Positions 34,986 to 43,833 of a stretch of DNA of 64,000 nucleotides are shown here, piece by piece (within the stretch, counting starts at the first letter, position 1; the number at the start of each line of letters is the position of its first letter). The position numbers and the translations under genes were made by a program. Under the pieces are notes generated by a model. It searched no databases. It was given only the letters and a program-made list of their open reading frames with translations, and was not told where the DNA came from. This stretch comes from Hyphomicrobium sp. CS1BSMeth3 (lineage in GTDB: Bacteria > Pseudomonadota > Alphaproteobacteria > Rhizobiales > Hyphomicrobiaceae), in the NCBI RefSeq assembly GCF_900117415.1, contig NZ_FPEI01000002.1, forward strand, positions 62,001 through 126,000, given 5' to 3'.

Positions 34986-36587
34986 TTACTTGTCGAGCCA
35001 GACATCCTCGAAGCGCCAGCTATTGTAGATCGAGTTCTGGTGCAGCACGTAGCCCTTCACATGCGGATGCCAGCACGACGCGGAGCGATTCTGGAAGATG
35101 ATCGGCCGCGCCACGTCCTCGGCGAGGATCTTCTCGATCTGCCAGACGAGCTCCTTGCGCTTCGCCGTATCCAGCTCGGCCGACTGCGCGTGGATGAGGC
35201 GGTCGACTTCCTTGTTGCAGTAGTTCGTGTAGTTGCGGCTGGATCCGCAGAGATAGCCTTCGAACATCGTCACGTCGGGATCATCGACGCCCGTACCCGT
35301 CAGGTTGAGCGCAACCTGATAGTCACCGCGCGTGATGCGCCCGTAGTAGAGCGACGTCTCGATGATCTCGAGCTCGGCATCGAAGTTGATCTGGTTCAGA
35401 TGGTCGACGAGCAGCACGGCCGGGTCCTTGTAGGACTGGTAGTCGCGCGTGCCCACCTTGATCTTGAGCTTGTTGTTCGGGCCGTAGCCCAGCTCTTCCA
35501 TAATCTTGCGCGCCTTCTGCCGGCGCTCCTCGATGGTGCCGGCATACGACGGGAGCTTCATGAACTCCTCGACGGAGTTGCTCCACACACCTGCCGGCGG
35601 CGGCAGCATGGCGCCACCGATCAACGCTTCACCACCCGAGACGATCTTCACCATCGCGTCGCGATCGAGCGTCAGCATCATCGCTTCGCGGAGCTTGGGA
35701 TTGTCGAAGGGCGGCTTGTCGCGATTGACGAGGAGGTTGGCGCTCACGCCCGTCGCGGCGAACTCGCAGGTCGCATTCGGCGAGCGCGACTTCACGTCGG
35801 GGAGCAGAGGCCGCGTGACATCCGACACGAACGTCAGGTCGATCTCACCCGCGGCGAACGCCAGGAGGCGCGTGCCACGGCTGCCCATGATCTGGAACTC
35901 GAGGCCATCGAGGTAGGGCCGGTCCTTGCGCCAGTAGTTCGGGTTCTTCTCGAGGCGGACGAACTTGTTGGCCTCGAAAGCCACGACGCGGAAGGGACCG
36001 GTGCCGATCGGCTTCGTGCGCATGATGCGGGCCGGCACGTGGCACGGATAGACCGGCGACATGCCCGAGGCCATGAGCGTCAGCAGCGAGGCTTGGGGCC
36101 GGTTCAGCTCGAAGGTGACCTCGTGGTCGCCGTTGACCGTGATCTCCTTGATATTGTCCCACCAGAGCTTGCGCGGGTTCTTGCGGAAGCCGCTCTTCGG
36201 ATCGGCTTCGCGGCTCCAGTCCCAGGTGCACTTCACGTCCTTGGCCGTGAAGGGCTTGCCGTCGTGCCAGGTCACGCCCTGGCGCAGCTTGAAGGTCAGC
36301 TTCGTTTGGGCGGCATCCCAGGCCCAGCTCTCGGCCAGCTCCGGGCGGATGACCTCGGGCTTGTTGACCGGCTCGGCCTGGTCGAAGATCACGAGATTGT
36401 TGAAGACGGCCATGAACGGGTGCGTCGTCCCGCTGGTCGCCTCTTCGAGAATGGAAGCACTCGGCGGATTGGCCACCTCGTAGGATCGCAGAGTTCCGCC
36501 GGACTTCTGGGCTAACGCGAGGGAGGGTTGGAGGGCGCACACCCCGGCAAGCGCCGCGATGAGGCCAAGGGACTTCGTAGAGCTCAA
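34986..36587 (-). CDS. ABC transporter substrate-binding protein, family 5 (DppA/OppA type), copy 2
   Basis: A 533-residue [11 protein letters not shown] solute-binding protein, clearly a duplicate of the gene at 33196. Long identical or near-identical blocks occur throughout (NPPSASI, LAESWAWDAA, PVGTGPF/PIGTGPF, KLREAM, HVKG.VLHQNSIYN.WRFE.VWLDK). The signal peptide is SLGLIAALAGVCALQPSLALAQ. Both encode the same type of receptor but differ around the binding pocket, so ligands may differ. The hairpin at 34928 lies between them, and the region upstream (36588-36873) shows only a small inverted repeat, GCCCGC/GCGGGC. Confidence 0.9.
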   Translation of the reverse strand: MSSTKSLGLIAALAGVCALQPSLALAQKSGGTLRSYEVANPPSASILEEATSGTTHPFMAVFNNLVIFDQAEPVNKPEVIRPELAESWAWDAAQTKLTFKLRQGVTWHDGKPFTAKDVKCTWDWSREADPKSGFRKNPRKLWWDNIKEITVNGDHEVTFELNRPQASLLTLMASGMSPVYPCHVPARIMRTKPIGTGPFRVVAFEANKFVRLEKNPNYWRKDRPYLDGLEFQIMGSRGTRLLAFAAGEIDLTFVSDVTRPLLPDVKSRSPNATCEFAATGVSANLLVNRDKPPFDNPKLREAMMLTLDRDAMVKIVSGGEALIGGAMLPPPAGVWSNSVEEFMKLPSYAGTIEERRQKARKIMEELGYGPNNKLKIKVGTRDYQSYKDPAVLLVDHLNQINFDAELEIIETSLYYGRITRGDYQVALNLTGTGVDDPDVTMFEGYLCGSSRNYTNYCNKEVDRLIHAQSAELDTAKRKELVWQIEKILAEDVARPIIFQNRSASCWHPHVKGYVLHQNSIYNSWRFEDVWLDK

Positions 36588-36873
36588 TATTTCCTCCTAG
36601 ATTGGTCAGATCCGGTGCCCATCGGGCAGGGCGCCGCGCTCGAGTGCGAGGAAGCCAAGCCGTGTCGGCAGAACCCTCCTTGTCCCTGCCGACTTCAGCC
36701 GAAACCCCCGCGTACGGGGCCTCGCGGCCCGGCAGACGCGCGATCGCATATGTCCGGACGTGAGGGCCCGCCGTCTTTTAGCGGGCGATGACCGGCTTGT
36801 CTCCCTTGGCAAGCACAGATCATCCATGCAGCGTGCTGACGAGGAAGCGACTTGATCCCCGATGGAGGAAAAA

Positions 36874-37233
36874 ATGGCCGCCAACGATCACGAGGTGCTC
36901 CACGCGCTCAACGCGAACTATGTCCGCTCGGTCGCCGAATCCGACGTGCGCTGGTTCGATGAGAACCTTTCCAGGGACTTCCTGAATACGAACCCGGACT
37001 GCACGATCATCGACCGGGCGGGCTTCCTGAAGCGGATTTCGAACCCGGTTGGCGTCACGGGCCTGCACCCCGAGGACGTGAACATCCGCCTCTTCGGCGA
37101 CTTCGCGATCATCCACGCCCGGACCGTCTACACGAAACCCGACGGCAGCCCCGGCGCCGGCCGCTACACCGACATCTGGGCGCGCCAGGGCGGGCGCTGG
37201 CTCTGTGTCGCGGCCCACGTCGCGCGGGGCTGA
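36874..37233 (+). CDS. Nuclear transport factor 2 (SnoaL-like / DUF4440) family protein
   Basis: A 119-residue cystatin-like/NTF2-fold protein: [55 protein letters not shown] and [19 protein letters not shown] are the typical beta-sheet cone pattern. An upstream ATG at 36862 is in frame, but GGAGG at 36864-36868 lies over it and is spaced for ATG 36874, which is taken. Members serve as isomerases, polyketide cyclases or calcium/calmodulin-kinase association domains; no role can be assigned. The 98-bp gap to dapB shows nothing clear. Confidence 0.85.
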   Translation: MAANDHEVLHALNANYVRSVAESDVRWFDENLSRDFLNTNPDCTIIDRAGFLKRISNPVGVTGLHPEDVNIRLFGDFAIIHARTVYTKPDGSPGAGRYTDIWARQGGRWLCVAAHVARG

Positions 37234-37331
37234 AGCCCCGGGGTGAGGAGAGCGCCCCTTCCAAGCCGGCGGGACCGGGTGCTATAGGGCCTCAGCACAT
37301 TCAATTCGGACGGGTAATCAGGACAAATCCG

Positions 37332-38156
37332 ATGAGCGCGATGAAGCTGGCCGTGATGGGCGCCGCGGGCCGCATGGGGCGCGAGCTGATCCGTGCCGTT
37401 CATGCGACCGGCGGCGACGCCGTAGTCGCCGGCGCGGTCGTTGCCGGCGCCATCGAGCGGCCCGGCTCGAACGCCATTGGCCAGGACGCGGGCGAGCTCG
37501 CCGGCATCGGCAGGATCGGCGTGCCGGTCACGGCCGATCCGCTCGACATCATCGCCAAGGTGGATGGCATCCTCGACTTCACGGTGCCCGAAGTCAGCGT
37601 CGAGATTGCTGGCCTCGCCGCCAACGCCCGCATCGTCCACGTAGTCGGCACGACCGGCCTCACAGCAGAGAACGATGCCGCGATCAAGGCCGCGGGCCGC
37701 CACGCGACGATCATCAAGGCTGGCAACATGAGCCTCGGCGTAAACCTGCTCGTTGCCGTGACGCGCAAGGTCGCGCAGGCTCTCGATGCCGACTTCGACA
37801 TCGAGGTGCTGGAAATGCACCACAAGCACAAGGTCGATGCGCCTTCCGGCACGGCACTGATGCTCGGCGAAGCCGCAGCCGAGGGGCGTGCCGTATCTCT
37901 TGCCGAGACGAGCGTCCGCTCCCGCGATGGCCATACGGGCGCGAGAAAGCGCGGCGACATCGGCTTTGCGACGCTGCGCGGCGGCAATGTGGTCGGCGAG
38001 CACAGCGTCATTTTCGCTGCCGAGGGCGAGCGCATCGTGCTGAGCCACATCGCGACCGACCGCGGCATTTTCGCCCGCGGTGCCGTCAAAGCCGCACTCT
38101 GGGGCCGCGGCAAGGGGCCGGGCCTCTTCACCATGGCCGACGTTCTCGGGATCTGA
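37332..38156 (+). CDS. dapB: 4-hydroxy-tetrahydrodipicolinate reductase
   Basis: DapB reduces dihydrodipicolinate in the lysine/diaminopimelate pathway, using NAD(P)H. The 274-residue protein has the dinucleotide motif [14 protein letters not shown], then [33 protein letters not shown], the catalytic [14 protein letters not shown] segment ([14 protein letters not shown]), and [21 protein letters not shown]. The protein is the normal size. Start 37332 is used; 37341 ([10 protein letters not shown]) is an equally good ATG. It is followed 57 bp later by gpmA on the same strand. Confidence 0.96.
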   Translation: MSAMKLAVMGAAGRMGRELIRAVHATGGDAVVAGAVVAGAIERPGSNAIGQDAGELAGIGRIGVPVTADPLDIIAKVDGILDFTVPEVSVEIAGLAANARIVHVVGTTGLTAENDAAIKAAGRHATIIKAGNMSLGVNLLVAVTRKVAQALDADFDIEVLEMHHKHKVDAPSGTALMLGEAAAEGRAVSLAETSVRSRDGHTGARKRGDIGFATLRGGNVVGEHSVIFAAEGERIVLSHIATDRGIFARGAVKAALWGRGKGPGLFTMADVLGI

Positions 38157-38213
38157 GCGGCGCTTCAGCCGTTAGAAGACTGTGCACACCAACCAACGGA
38201 ACTGCTCGCGATC

Positions 38214-38834
38214 ATGACCCACCTCCTCGTCCTCGTGCGCCACGGCGAAAGCGAGTGGAACAAGCTCAATCTCTTCACCGGCTGGAAAGACCCCGACCTC
38301 ACGGAGAAGGGCGTCGAGGAGGCCAAGCGCGCCGGCAAGCTGCTGAAAGAGGCCGGCCACCACTTCGACATCGCGTACACGAGCGACCTCACCCGCGCCC
38401 AGCACACGCTGCGCCTCATCCTCGCAGGGCTCGGCCAGTCGAATCTGGAAACGATCCGGGACCAGCGCCTCAACGAGCGCGACTACGGCGATCTCTCGGG
38501 CCTCAACAAGGACGATGCGAGGAAGCGCTGGGGCGAGGACCAGGTGCTCATCTGGCGCCGCAGCTATGACGTCCCCCCGCCGGGCGGCGAGAGCCTCAAG
38601 GACACGGCCGTTCGCGTGCTCCCCTACTACGAAGCCGAGATCTGGCCGAAGCTCAAGAGCGGCAAGAAAGTGATCGTCGCCGCGCACGGCAATTCACTGC
38701 GCGCGCTCATCATGCAGCTCGAAGGGCTTTCGGGCGAAGAAATCATCAAGCGCGAGCTCGCGACGGGCGCCCCGATCGTCTATGAGCTCGATGACGCCGG
38801 CAAGGTCGTGAGCCGCCGCGATCTGGTGGCGTAG
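38214..38834 (+). CDS. gpmA: 2,3-bisphosphoglycerate-dependent phosphoglycerate mutase
   Basis: A 206-residue histidine phosphatase-fold mutase that interconverts 3- and 2-phosphoglycerate in glycolysis/gluconeogenesis. The phospho-acceptor His10 lies in [12 protein letters not shown], with [15 protein letters not shown] next, then [15 protein letters not shown] and the second His region [17 protein letters not shown]. The short form is typical of alphaproteobacteria. Its last 55 bp overlap the end of the convergent flavin monooxygenase gene. Confidence 0.95.
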   Translation: MTHLLVLVRHGESEWNKLNLFTGWKDPDLTEKGVEEAKRAGKLLKEAGHHFDIAYTSDLTRAQHTLRLILAGLGQSNLETIRDQRLNERDYGDLSGLNKDDARKRWGEDQVLIWRRSYDVPPPGGESLKDTAVRVLPYYEAEIWPKLKSGKKVIVAAHGNSLRALIMQLEGLSGEEIIKRELATGAPIVYELDDAGKVVSRRDLVA

Positions 38835-40060
38835 CGCTCACTCCAGTCGCCGGGATCGAGCTCGCTGAAGGGGCCGGTCTTGATGCCGGCGAGCGTGCGC
38901 AGCATTTGCCCCTCGGCGAATGGGACCATCGACGCGAGCCCGAAAGTTGCATCGCGCACGAGCCCCAGCACGCGGCTGTCCGACTGGAAGAACGGCGTGA
39001 GCCAGCGGCTCGCGAGCTGGTAGAAGGCGACATGGCGGCGGCGCGCGGCCTGGTATTCCCCGAGTGCCGCTTCGATCGTGTCTTCGCGCGAGAGCGCACC
39101 TGCAAGCGTCATTGCATCCATGAGCGCGAGGTTTGCGCCCTGACCGAGCTGCGGGCTCGTGCCGTGGGCGCCATCGCCAATCACGGCGAGGCTCAGATCC
39201 GGGCAGTAGGGCTGCTCGACCACCACATCCGCATAGGACACGAACGAGAGATCGCCCGACGCACGCACACCATCGAGGATCGGCGCGATGGCCGGCCAGA
39301 GCGTCGCGACGCGCGTCTTCCACGCATCGAGCCCCGCTGCCATCCACGCCTCGCGCTGATCCACGCGCACGCTCCAGAAAAAGGCGCAGCGCGGCGTCGG
39401 ATCCTCCGGCAGGCGCCCGATGGGAAGAACGCCGATCATGACCGGCGCGCCGTCATAGCGTTGCATAAGTGTTGCGCGATGCGGCCAGCCGTCCGTGATC
39501 GGCAACGCGGCCCAGATTGCACCGTACTTGAACTGGCGATCGCGGATGCGGCCACCAAGCGTCCGGCGCAGTGGCGAGCGCATACCGCTCGCATCCATGA
39601 CGAAATCGTACGGACCATGATGGCGGCCGAGCTTGTCGATCACGACCGTGCGCTGGCGCGCGTGCGGCTCGACGCGGACAGCCTCGACGCCCGTCGTGAT
39701 CGGCACACCAAGGCGGGCGACCTCGTCGTGCAGCAGCGCAAACAGGCTCCCGCGGTGAATGCCGAGCCCAAAGAGGTGCGGTTGTAAGCGCCGGTAGTCC
39801 ATGGCGAGCACGCGCCGGCCGCCGACCGTGCGCCCTTCCAGATCATGGATGACCGCACCGAGCGATCGCGCGCGCGCATCGAGGCCGAGCTGCGCGAGGC
39901 AGGCGAGACCTGTCGGCTGCAGCAGGAGCCCGGCGCCGACCGGACGCGCTTCGGCGAAGCGTTCAAGCAGGTGAACTTCGTGGCCATCGCGCGCGAGGAA
40001 AGCCGCTGCCGCAAGCCCGCCTGTGCCGGCCCCCACGATGCCTATGCGCAGGTTCCGCAT
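38780..40060 (-). CDS. FAD-dependent monooxygenase (PHBH-like)
   Basis: A 426-residue group A flavoprotein monooxygenase. [24 protein letters not shown] is the FAD motif, [18 protein letters not shown] is the DG motif, and [26 protein letters not shown] is the GD motif with its ribityl-binding Asp. Conserved sequence appears to end near SELDPGDW; the last ~15 residues (ending [12 protein letters not shown]) read through gpmA antisense. The substrate is unknown. The other flavin monooxygenase in the window (31438) is only distantly similar. Confidence 0.85.
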   Translation of the reverse strand: MRNLRIGIVGAGTGGLAAAAFLARDGHEVHLLERFAEARPVGAGLLLQPTGLACLAQLGLDARARSLGAVIHDLEGRTVGGRRVLAMDYRRLQPHLFGLGIHRGSLFALLHDEVARLGVPITTGVEAVRVEPHARQRTVVIDKLGRHHGPYDFVMDASGMRSPLRRTLGGRIRDRQFKYGAIWAALPITDGWPHRATLMQRYDGAPVMIGVLPIGRLPEDPTPRCAFFWSVRVDQREAWMAAGLDAWKTRVATLWPAIAPILDGVRASGDLSFVSYADVVVEQPYCPDLSLAVIGDGAHGTSPQLGQGANLALMDAMTLAGALSREDTIEAALGEYQAARRRHVAFYQLASRWLTPFFQSDSRVLGLVRDATFGLASMVPFAEGQMLRTLAGIKTGPFSELDPGDWSERYATRSRRLTTLPASSSS

Positions 40061-40127
40061 CCGACGATCCCAGTCTACGGGCCCAGTCTTGGGGTGAAAG
40101 ATATCAGCCGAGGTGACCAGCCGTGGC

Positions 40128-40637
40128 CTAGGTCACCGGCCCCGGCGCGCGCCGCGATGCAGCCGCCGCTTTGGCCGCGGCACTCTGAGCGGCGGCCTCG
40201 GCTTCGACAGCGCGCCGCCGCTCTGCTGCGCTCCGTCCAGCGACCAGCCAATAGACCATTCCGGCGACGAAGCCGCCCGTCATGAAGGCCGTGAAGGCGT
40301 AATTGTTGACGATGGTCGGTGCGCCCTGCAGCTCGCTCACGTACTGCGCCAGAAACCCGACGCCAGCTATGAGCAGGCCGACCAGCGCGTAGTAGATCCA
40401 CTCATTGATCCCGCGCCATTCGGCCATGGCCGCTGCGAAGAACGCCAGCGGTGCAGCAAAGATCAGGACCTGTATGAAGCTCGCGAGGAGCTGGAAGCCC
40501 GCCATGGAAAAGCGGCCCGATCCGGCGCCGGTACTCACAAGCTCCGCCGGTGTGAACACGAAGGCCACCAACGCGAGGGCAAAGGCCACGCACGCCAGGA
40601 CATAGCCGGCCAATATCCAAAGTACGCGCAACAACAT
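40128..40637 (-). CDS. Hypothetical integral membrane protein
   Basis: A 169-residue protein with about four transmembrane helices: LRVLWILAGYVLACVAFALALVAFVF, LLASFIQVLIFAAPLAFFAAAM, WIYYALVGLLIAGVGFLAQYV and NYAFTAFMTGGFVAGMVYWLVAG. A hydrophilic Ala/Arg tail (about residues 135-169) follows. An open frame continues upstream to 42509, but that part is the antisense of the thiolase genes; the start at ATG 40637 fits the first helix. No family or partner is recognised. It is divergent from the thiolase gene. Confidence 0.65.
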   Translation of the reverse strand: MLLRVLWILAGYVLACVAFALALVAFVFTPAELVSTGAGSGRFSMAGFQLLASFIQVLIFAAPLAFFAAAMAEWRGINEWIYYALVGLLIAGVGFLAQYVSELQGAPTIVNNYAFTAFMTGGFVAGMVYWLVAGRSAAERRRAVEAEAAAQSAAAKAAAASRRAPGPVT

Positions 40638-40871
40638 GCTAGCCCCACCGATCCCCGCGGCCTGGGTCGAGATTACAGGGATCGCAAGGGGTGCAGCAAT
40701 TGCTTTCACGGCACACCGAGAACCCGCCGTTTGCCGACGACCCAACGCGCAGCGCGCGCCCACTGCATAGGCCCTTGCCCATGCCGGACTTGACGCCGCC
40801 AATCTGAGGCGTAGACGTTCAACCCCATCCAACTGAATGAAATGACGGGAGTTCTGGGAGAGCATGGCCGG

Positions 40872-42047
40872 ATGAGCACCAAGGGCAAAGCGTATATTGT
40901 CGGGGCCTATGAGCACCCGACGCGCAAGGCGCCGGACAAGTCCCTGGCGCAGCTTCACGCCGAGGTCGCCAAGGGCGCGATCGAGGACGCGGGGCTCAGC
41001 AAGGACGACATCGACGGCTATTTCTGCGCAGCCGGCGACACCCCCGGCCTCGGCGGCAACTCGTTCGCCGACTACATGGGCCTCCGCCTCAAGCACATCG
41101 ACACGACGGACACGGGCGGCTCGTCCTACCTCCTCCACGTCGGCCATGCCGCTCAGGCAATCGCCGCGGGCAAGTGCAATATCGCGCTCGTCACGCTGGC
41201 CGGCCGTCCGCGCTCGGAGGGCGTGCAGACCGGCACGAACCCGCGCCTCGGCAATACCAACCAGCCGGATCTCCAGTTCGAGTTCCCCTACGGACCGGCG
41301 ACCGCGAACATGTACGCCATGTGCGCGATGCGCCACATGCACCAGTACGGCACCACAGCTGAGCAGCTCGCCTGGGTGAAGGTCGCGGCCTCGCATCACG
41401 CGCAGTACAATCCGCACGCCATGCTGCCGAAGGTCGTGACCGTCGAGGACGTCGTCAACTCGCCGATGGTGGCCGACCCGCTGCACCGTCTCGACTGCTG
41501 CGTCATCTCCGACGGCGGCGGCGCGCTGATCATCACCAAGCCCGAGATCGCCAAGAGCCTGAAGCGGCCGCTGGTCAAGGTCATCGGCACGGGCGAGGCC
41601 GTGAAGCACCAGATGGGCGGCCAGGATCTCGACCTCACGTTCTCGGCCGGCCGTTGGTCGGGCAAGCGCGCGTTCGAGGAAGCCGGCGTCAAGCACAAGG
41701 ACATCAAGTACGCCTCGATCTACGACAGCTTCACGATCACGGTCGTGATGCAGCTCGAGGATCTCGGCTTCTGCGAGGTCGGCCAGGGCGGCAAGTTCGT
41801 CTCGGACGGCAATCTCATCTCGGGCGTCGGCAAGCTCCCCTTCAACACCGACGGCGGCGGCCTCTGCAATAACCACCCGGGCAACCGCGGCGGCATGACG
41901 AAGGTCATCGAGGCCGTGCGTCAGCTCCGCGGCGAGGCTCATCCGAAGGTACAGGTTCCGAACTGCGACATCGCGCTGGCGCACGGCACGGGCGGCTCGC
42001 TCGGCACGCGGCACGTGGGCGCGACGGTCATCATGGAGCGGGAGTAA
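40872..42047 (+). CDS. Thiolase family protein (SCP-x / acetyl-CoA acetyltransferase-like)
   Basis: A 391-residue thiolase-fold protein of the non-specific lipid-transfer (SCP-x) type: VGAYEHPTRKAPDKSLAQLHAEVA, TTDTGGSSYLLHVGHAAQAI, DPLHRLDCCVISDGGGALII, KLPFNTDGGGLCNNHPGNRGG and CDIALAHGTGGSLGTRHVGATV. The classical active-site Cys of degradative thiolases is replaced by Ser (TGGSS), as in many of this subgroup. It is followed 6 bp later by a DUF35 protein, its usual partner. The pair probably acts in cleavage or condensation of acyl-CoA (side chain, sterol-like or aromatic); the substrate is unknown. Confidence 0.87.
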   Translation: MSTKGKAYIVGAYEHPTRKAPDKSLAQLHAEVAKGAIEDAGLSKDDIDGYFCAAGDTPGLGGNSFADYMGLRLKHIDTTDTGGSSYLLHVGHAAQAIAAGKCNIALVTLAGRPRSEGVQTGTNPRLGNTNQPDLQFEFPYGPATANMYAMCAMRHMHQYGTTAEQLAWVKVAASHHAQYNPHAMLPKVVTVEDVVNSPMVADPLHRLDCCVISDGGGALIITKPEIAKSLKRPLVKVIGTGEAVKHQMGGQDLDLTFSAGRWSGKRAFEEAGVKHKDIKYASIYDSFTITVVMQLEDLGFCEVGQGGKFVSDGNLISGVGKLPFNTDGGGLCNNHPGNRGGMTKVIEAVRQLRGEAHPKVQVPNCDIALAHGTGGSLGTRHVGATVIMERE

Positions 42048-42053
42048 GCGACT

Positions 42054-42446
42054 ATGGCAGGTGAAGAGAGAATTTATCCGGTCGTCCCGCCGACCCCAGG
42101 CTCCGAGCCCTATTGGGAAGGTGCCAATGCCGGCAAGCTGATGCTCAGCCACTGCAAGTCGTGCAACAAGTCCTTCTACTATCCGCGCGGCGCTTGCCCC
42201 ATGTGCCTCTCGACCGACGTTGAGTGGCGCGAGGCCAAGGGCACGGGCACGATCTACACCTACTCGGTCATGCGCCCGGCGAAGCCCGTGTACGTCATTG
42301 CCTACGTGACGCTCGACGAGGGCCCCTCGATGATGACGAATATCGTCGATTGCGATCCGGCAGCCGTGAAGATCGGCCAGAAGGTGAAGGTCGTCTTCAA
42401 GCCGCGCGAGGACGGCACCAAGATCGCCTGCTTCACGCCCGCCTGA
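42054..42446 (+). CDS. Zn-ribbon / OB-fold (DUF35) acyl-CoA associated protein
   Basis: A 130-residue DUF35-type protein: a rubredoxin-like zinc ribbon (CKSCNKSFYYPRGACPMC, four Cys) followed by an OB-fold domain (VEWREAKGTGTIYTYSVM, YVIAYVTLDEGPSMMTNIVD, GQKVKVVFKPRED). Such proteins form complexes with SCP-x thiolases or related enzymes and help bind acyl-CoA substrates. It is placed 6 bp after the thiolase, the typical arrangement. A terminator follows at 42488. Confidence 0.93.
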   Translation: MAGEERIYPVVPPTPGSEPYWEGANAGKLMLSHCKSCNKSFYYPRGACPMCLSTDVEWREAKGTGTIYTYSVMRPAKPVYVIAYVTLDEGPSMMTNIVDCDPAAVKIGQKVKVVFKPREDGTKIACFTPA

Positions 42447-42487
42447 GGAGCGGACTGAAGCGCGCCACTCCTGCCGACAAAAGACCG

Positions 42488-42526
42488 CCCTGATGGCGCA
42501 CCCCTCCATCAGGGCATTTTCTTTGC
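42488..42526 (+). terminator. Terminator after thiolase-DUF35 pair
   Basis: GCCCTGATGG (42488-42497) and CCATCAGGGC (42507-42516) form a perfect 10-bp stem with a 9-base loop, followed by ATTTTCTTT. It ends the thiolase transcript and may act in both directions for the convergent hydrolase gene. Confidence 0.85.
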
Positions 42527-42530
42527 GGCG

Positions 42531-43517
42531 TCAGAACCTGAAGCGCTTGCCGACGGCGAGCGGCACGAGCTTGCTGTCGCCGAACGCATTGGCGAGCGCG
42601 GTCATGGCGCGCCACCCTGTGCAATGTCCGGCCGCGATCACGCCGAGATCGAACTCCTTCATCGCTTCGACCGTCTGCGGGATCACGCGCTCGTTCGTCC
42701 CCGAGAGATGCAGCCCGCCCATCACCGCGTGTAGCGGCACATCCGGGAAGCTTGCGCGCGCGTGCTTCAGAACGTTGACGACGCCCGCGTGCGAGCACGC
42801 CGAGAGCACCACGAGCCCCTTGCCCGCGACGTGCACAGCCAGATAGCGCTCGTCCATGAGCAGCTCGTCGGGCTCCCAGCCCTTGCCGTCGAGCGTGCGG
42901 CGGTGCTGCCCCGGCAGCCCGGTCTCGAAGGGCGTGACACGTGGGATCTCACCGCTGACAAAGGCGAGACCATCCAGCGGGAAATGCGGCTCCCCTGAGC
43001 TGATGACGCGCGCACCATAGGCCGTCAGAGCGCCGATGCTCGGCACATCCTGCATGAGACGCATGGAGCCATCAGGAAGCTTCGCGGCGCGCGCACGGAA
43101 CATGTCCGGGTGCGCGTAGTAGGGCACCTCGCGTCCGCCATTGCGGTCGCGCACGATCTGCAGCGCACGCAGCATGGCGCCGCCGTGATCCCAGTGGCCA
43201 TGCGAGAGCACCATTGTCTCCACAGCGCCGAGGTCGGCCCCGAGACGCGAGACATTCTGCTCGAAGGTGCGATCTTCCGGCCCCGCGTCGAAGAGCAGCG
43301 TTCGCCGCTGCCCGTCCTTTATCACCGTGACGAGGCAGGCGAGGCCGTGCGCGGCACAGCAGAGGCAATCCCCCGCAAGGACCCAGGCCCCGCGTCGGCG
43401 ACGCCCGAGTGCTGCGATCTCCGTTTCGACGAAGGCGGGCGTCGACGAGAGGTTGTCCGTCACGTTATCGACGAGGATGAGGATCTCGACCTCGTCGACG
43501 CTCTCCAGTCCCAGCAT
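42531..43517 (-). CDS. MBL-fold metallo-hydrolase (COG1237 type)
   Basis: A 328-residue metallo-beta-lactamase-fold protein: VLSHGHWDHGGAML is the zinc motif, SACSHAGVVNVL and GGLHLSGTNER supply later residues, and AAGHCTGWRAM is near the end. The order is that of COG1237, which includes 7,8-dihydropterin-6-methyl-4-aminobenzene 5'-phosphate synthase (archaeal) and many uncharacterised bacterial hydrolases. A Cys-rich insert (GDCLCCAAHGLACLV) after the first strand is notable. ATG 43517 with GGAGG is chosen; the longer frame to 43706 is not family-like. It is divergent from urtA; the 316-bp gap holds the sigma-54 promoter. Confidence 0.87.
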   Translation of the reverse strand: MLGLESVDEVEILILVDNVTDNLSSTPAFVETEIAALGRRRRGAWVLAGDCLCCAAHGLACLVTVIKDGQRRTLLFDAGPEDRTFEQNVSRLGADLGAVETMVLSHGHWDHGGAMLRALQIVRDRNGGREVPYYAHPDMFRARAAKLPDGSMRLMQDVPSIGALTAYGARVISSGEPHFPLDGLAFVSGEIPRVTPFETGLPGQHRRTLDGKGWEPDELLMDERYLAVHVAGKGLVVLSACSHAGVVNVLKHARASFPDVPLHAVMGGLHLSGTNERVIPQTVEAMKEFDLGVIAAGHCTGWRAMTALANAFGDSKLVPLAVGKRFRF

Positions 43518-43775
43518 TGCCGCCTCCCCCAGTTGGGCTCGCCCAAAGCGAGCGCGGATCATCAGGCAATGCACAGCGCCTTGGCAATTCGCCCCCCCTT
43601 GTTCCGTCGATTGCCGGGGTTCAGAGCACATTTCCCAATCGGTCGATGAAATTGCGGGCAGCCCGCATTCATTGCCTGATTTTTCATCAGAGAAGCCTGC
43701 CTCCAAAACCCGCCACTGCCCTGCCTCCTCAGATCAAGCGCCTGAAATGAATTGATATTTCACGCTGGCCGCGGG

Positions 43776-43791
43776 TTGGCACACGGCTTGC
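43776..43791 (+). promoter_or_regulatory. Sigma-54 (RpoN) promoter for urtABCDE
   Basis: TTGGCACACGGCTTGC matches the -24/-12 consensus YTGGCACN5TTGCW: GG at 43778-43779 and GC at 43790-43791 are exactly 10 bp apart. It is 42 bp before urtA. The expected start of transcription is near 43803. This fits nitrogen-limited control through NtrC, which would need binding sites further upstream in 43518-43775; no unambiguous palindrome for it was found by eye. Confidence 0.85.
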
Positions 43792-43833
43792 GACCAGCGT
43801 TAACCGTCAGTTCACCCGTCACAGGAGGAAGGC

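Noticed and set aside
36606-36884. Minus-strand frame in the gap before the NTF2-like gene
   Set aside because: No domain, no ribosome-binding site, and it overlaps the NTF2-like start; the gap otherwise holds only a small GCCCGC/GCGGGC inverted repeat.
40638-42509. Upstream extension of the minus-strand membrane protein to 793 codons
   Set aside because: The extension is antisense to the thiolase and DUF35 genes and looks like GC-driven open sequence. Only the part from ATG 40637 has transmembrane helices.
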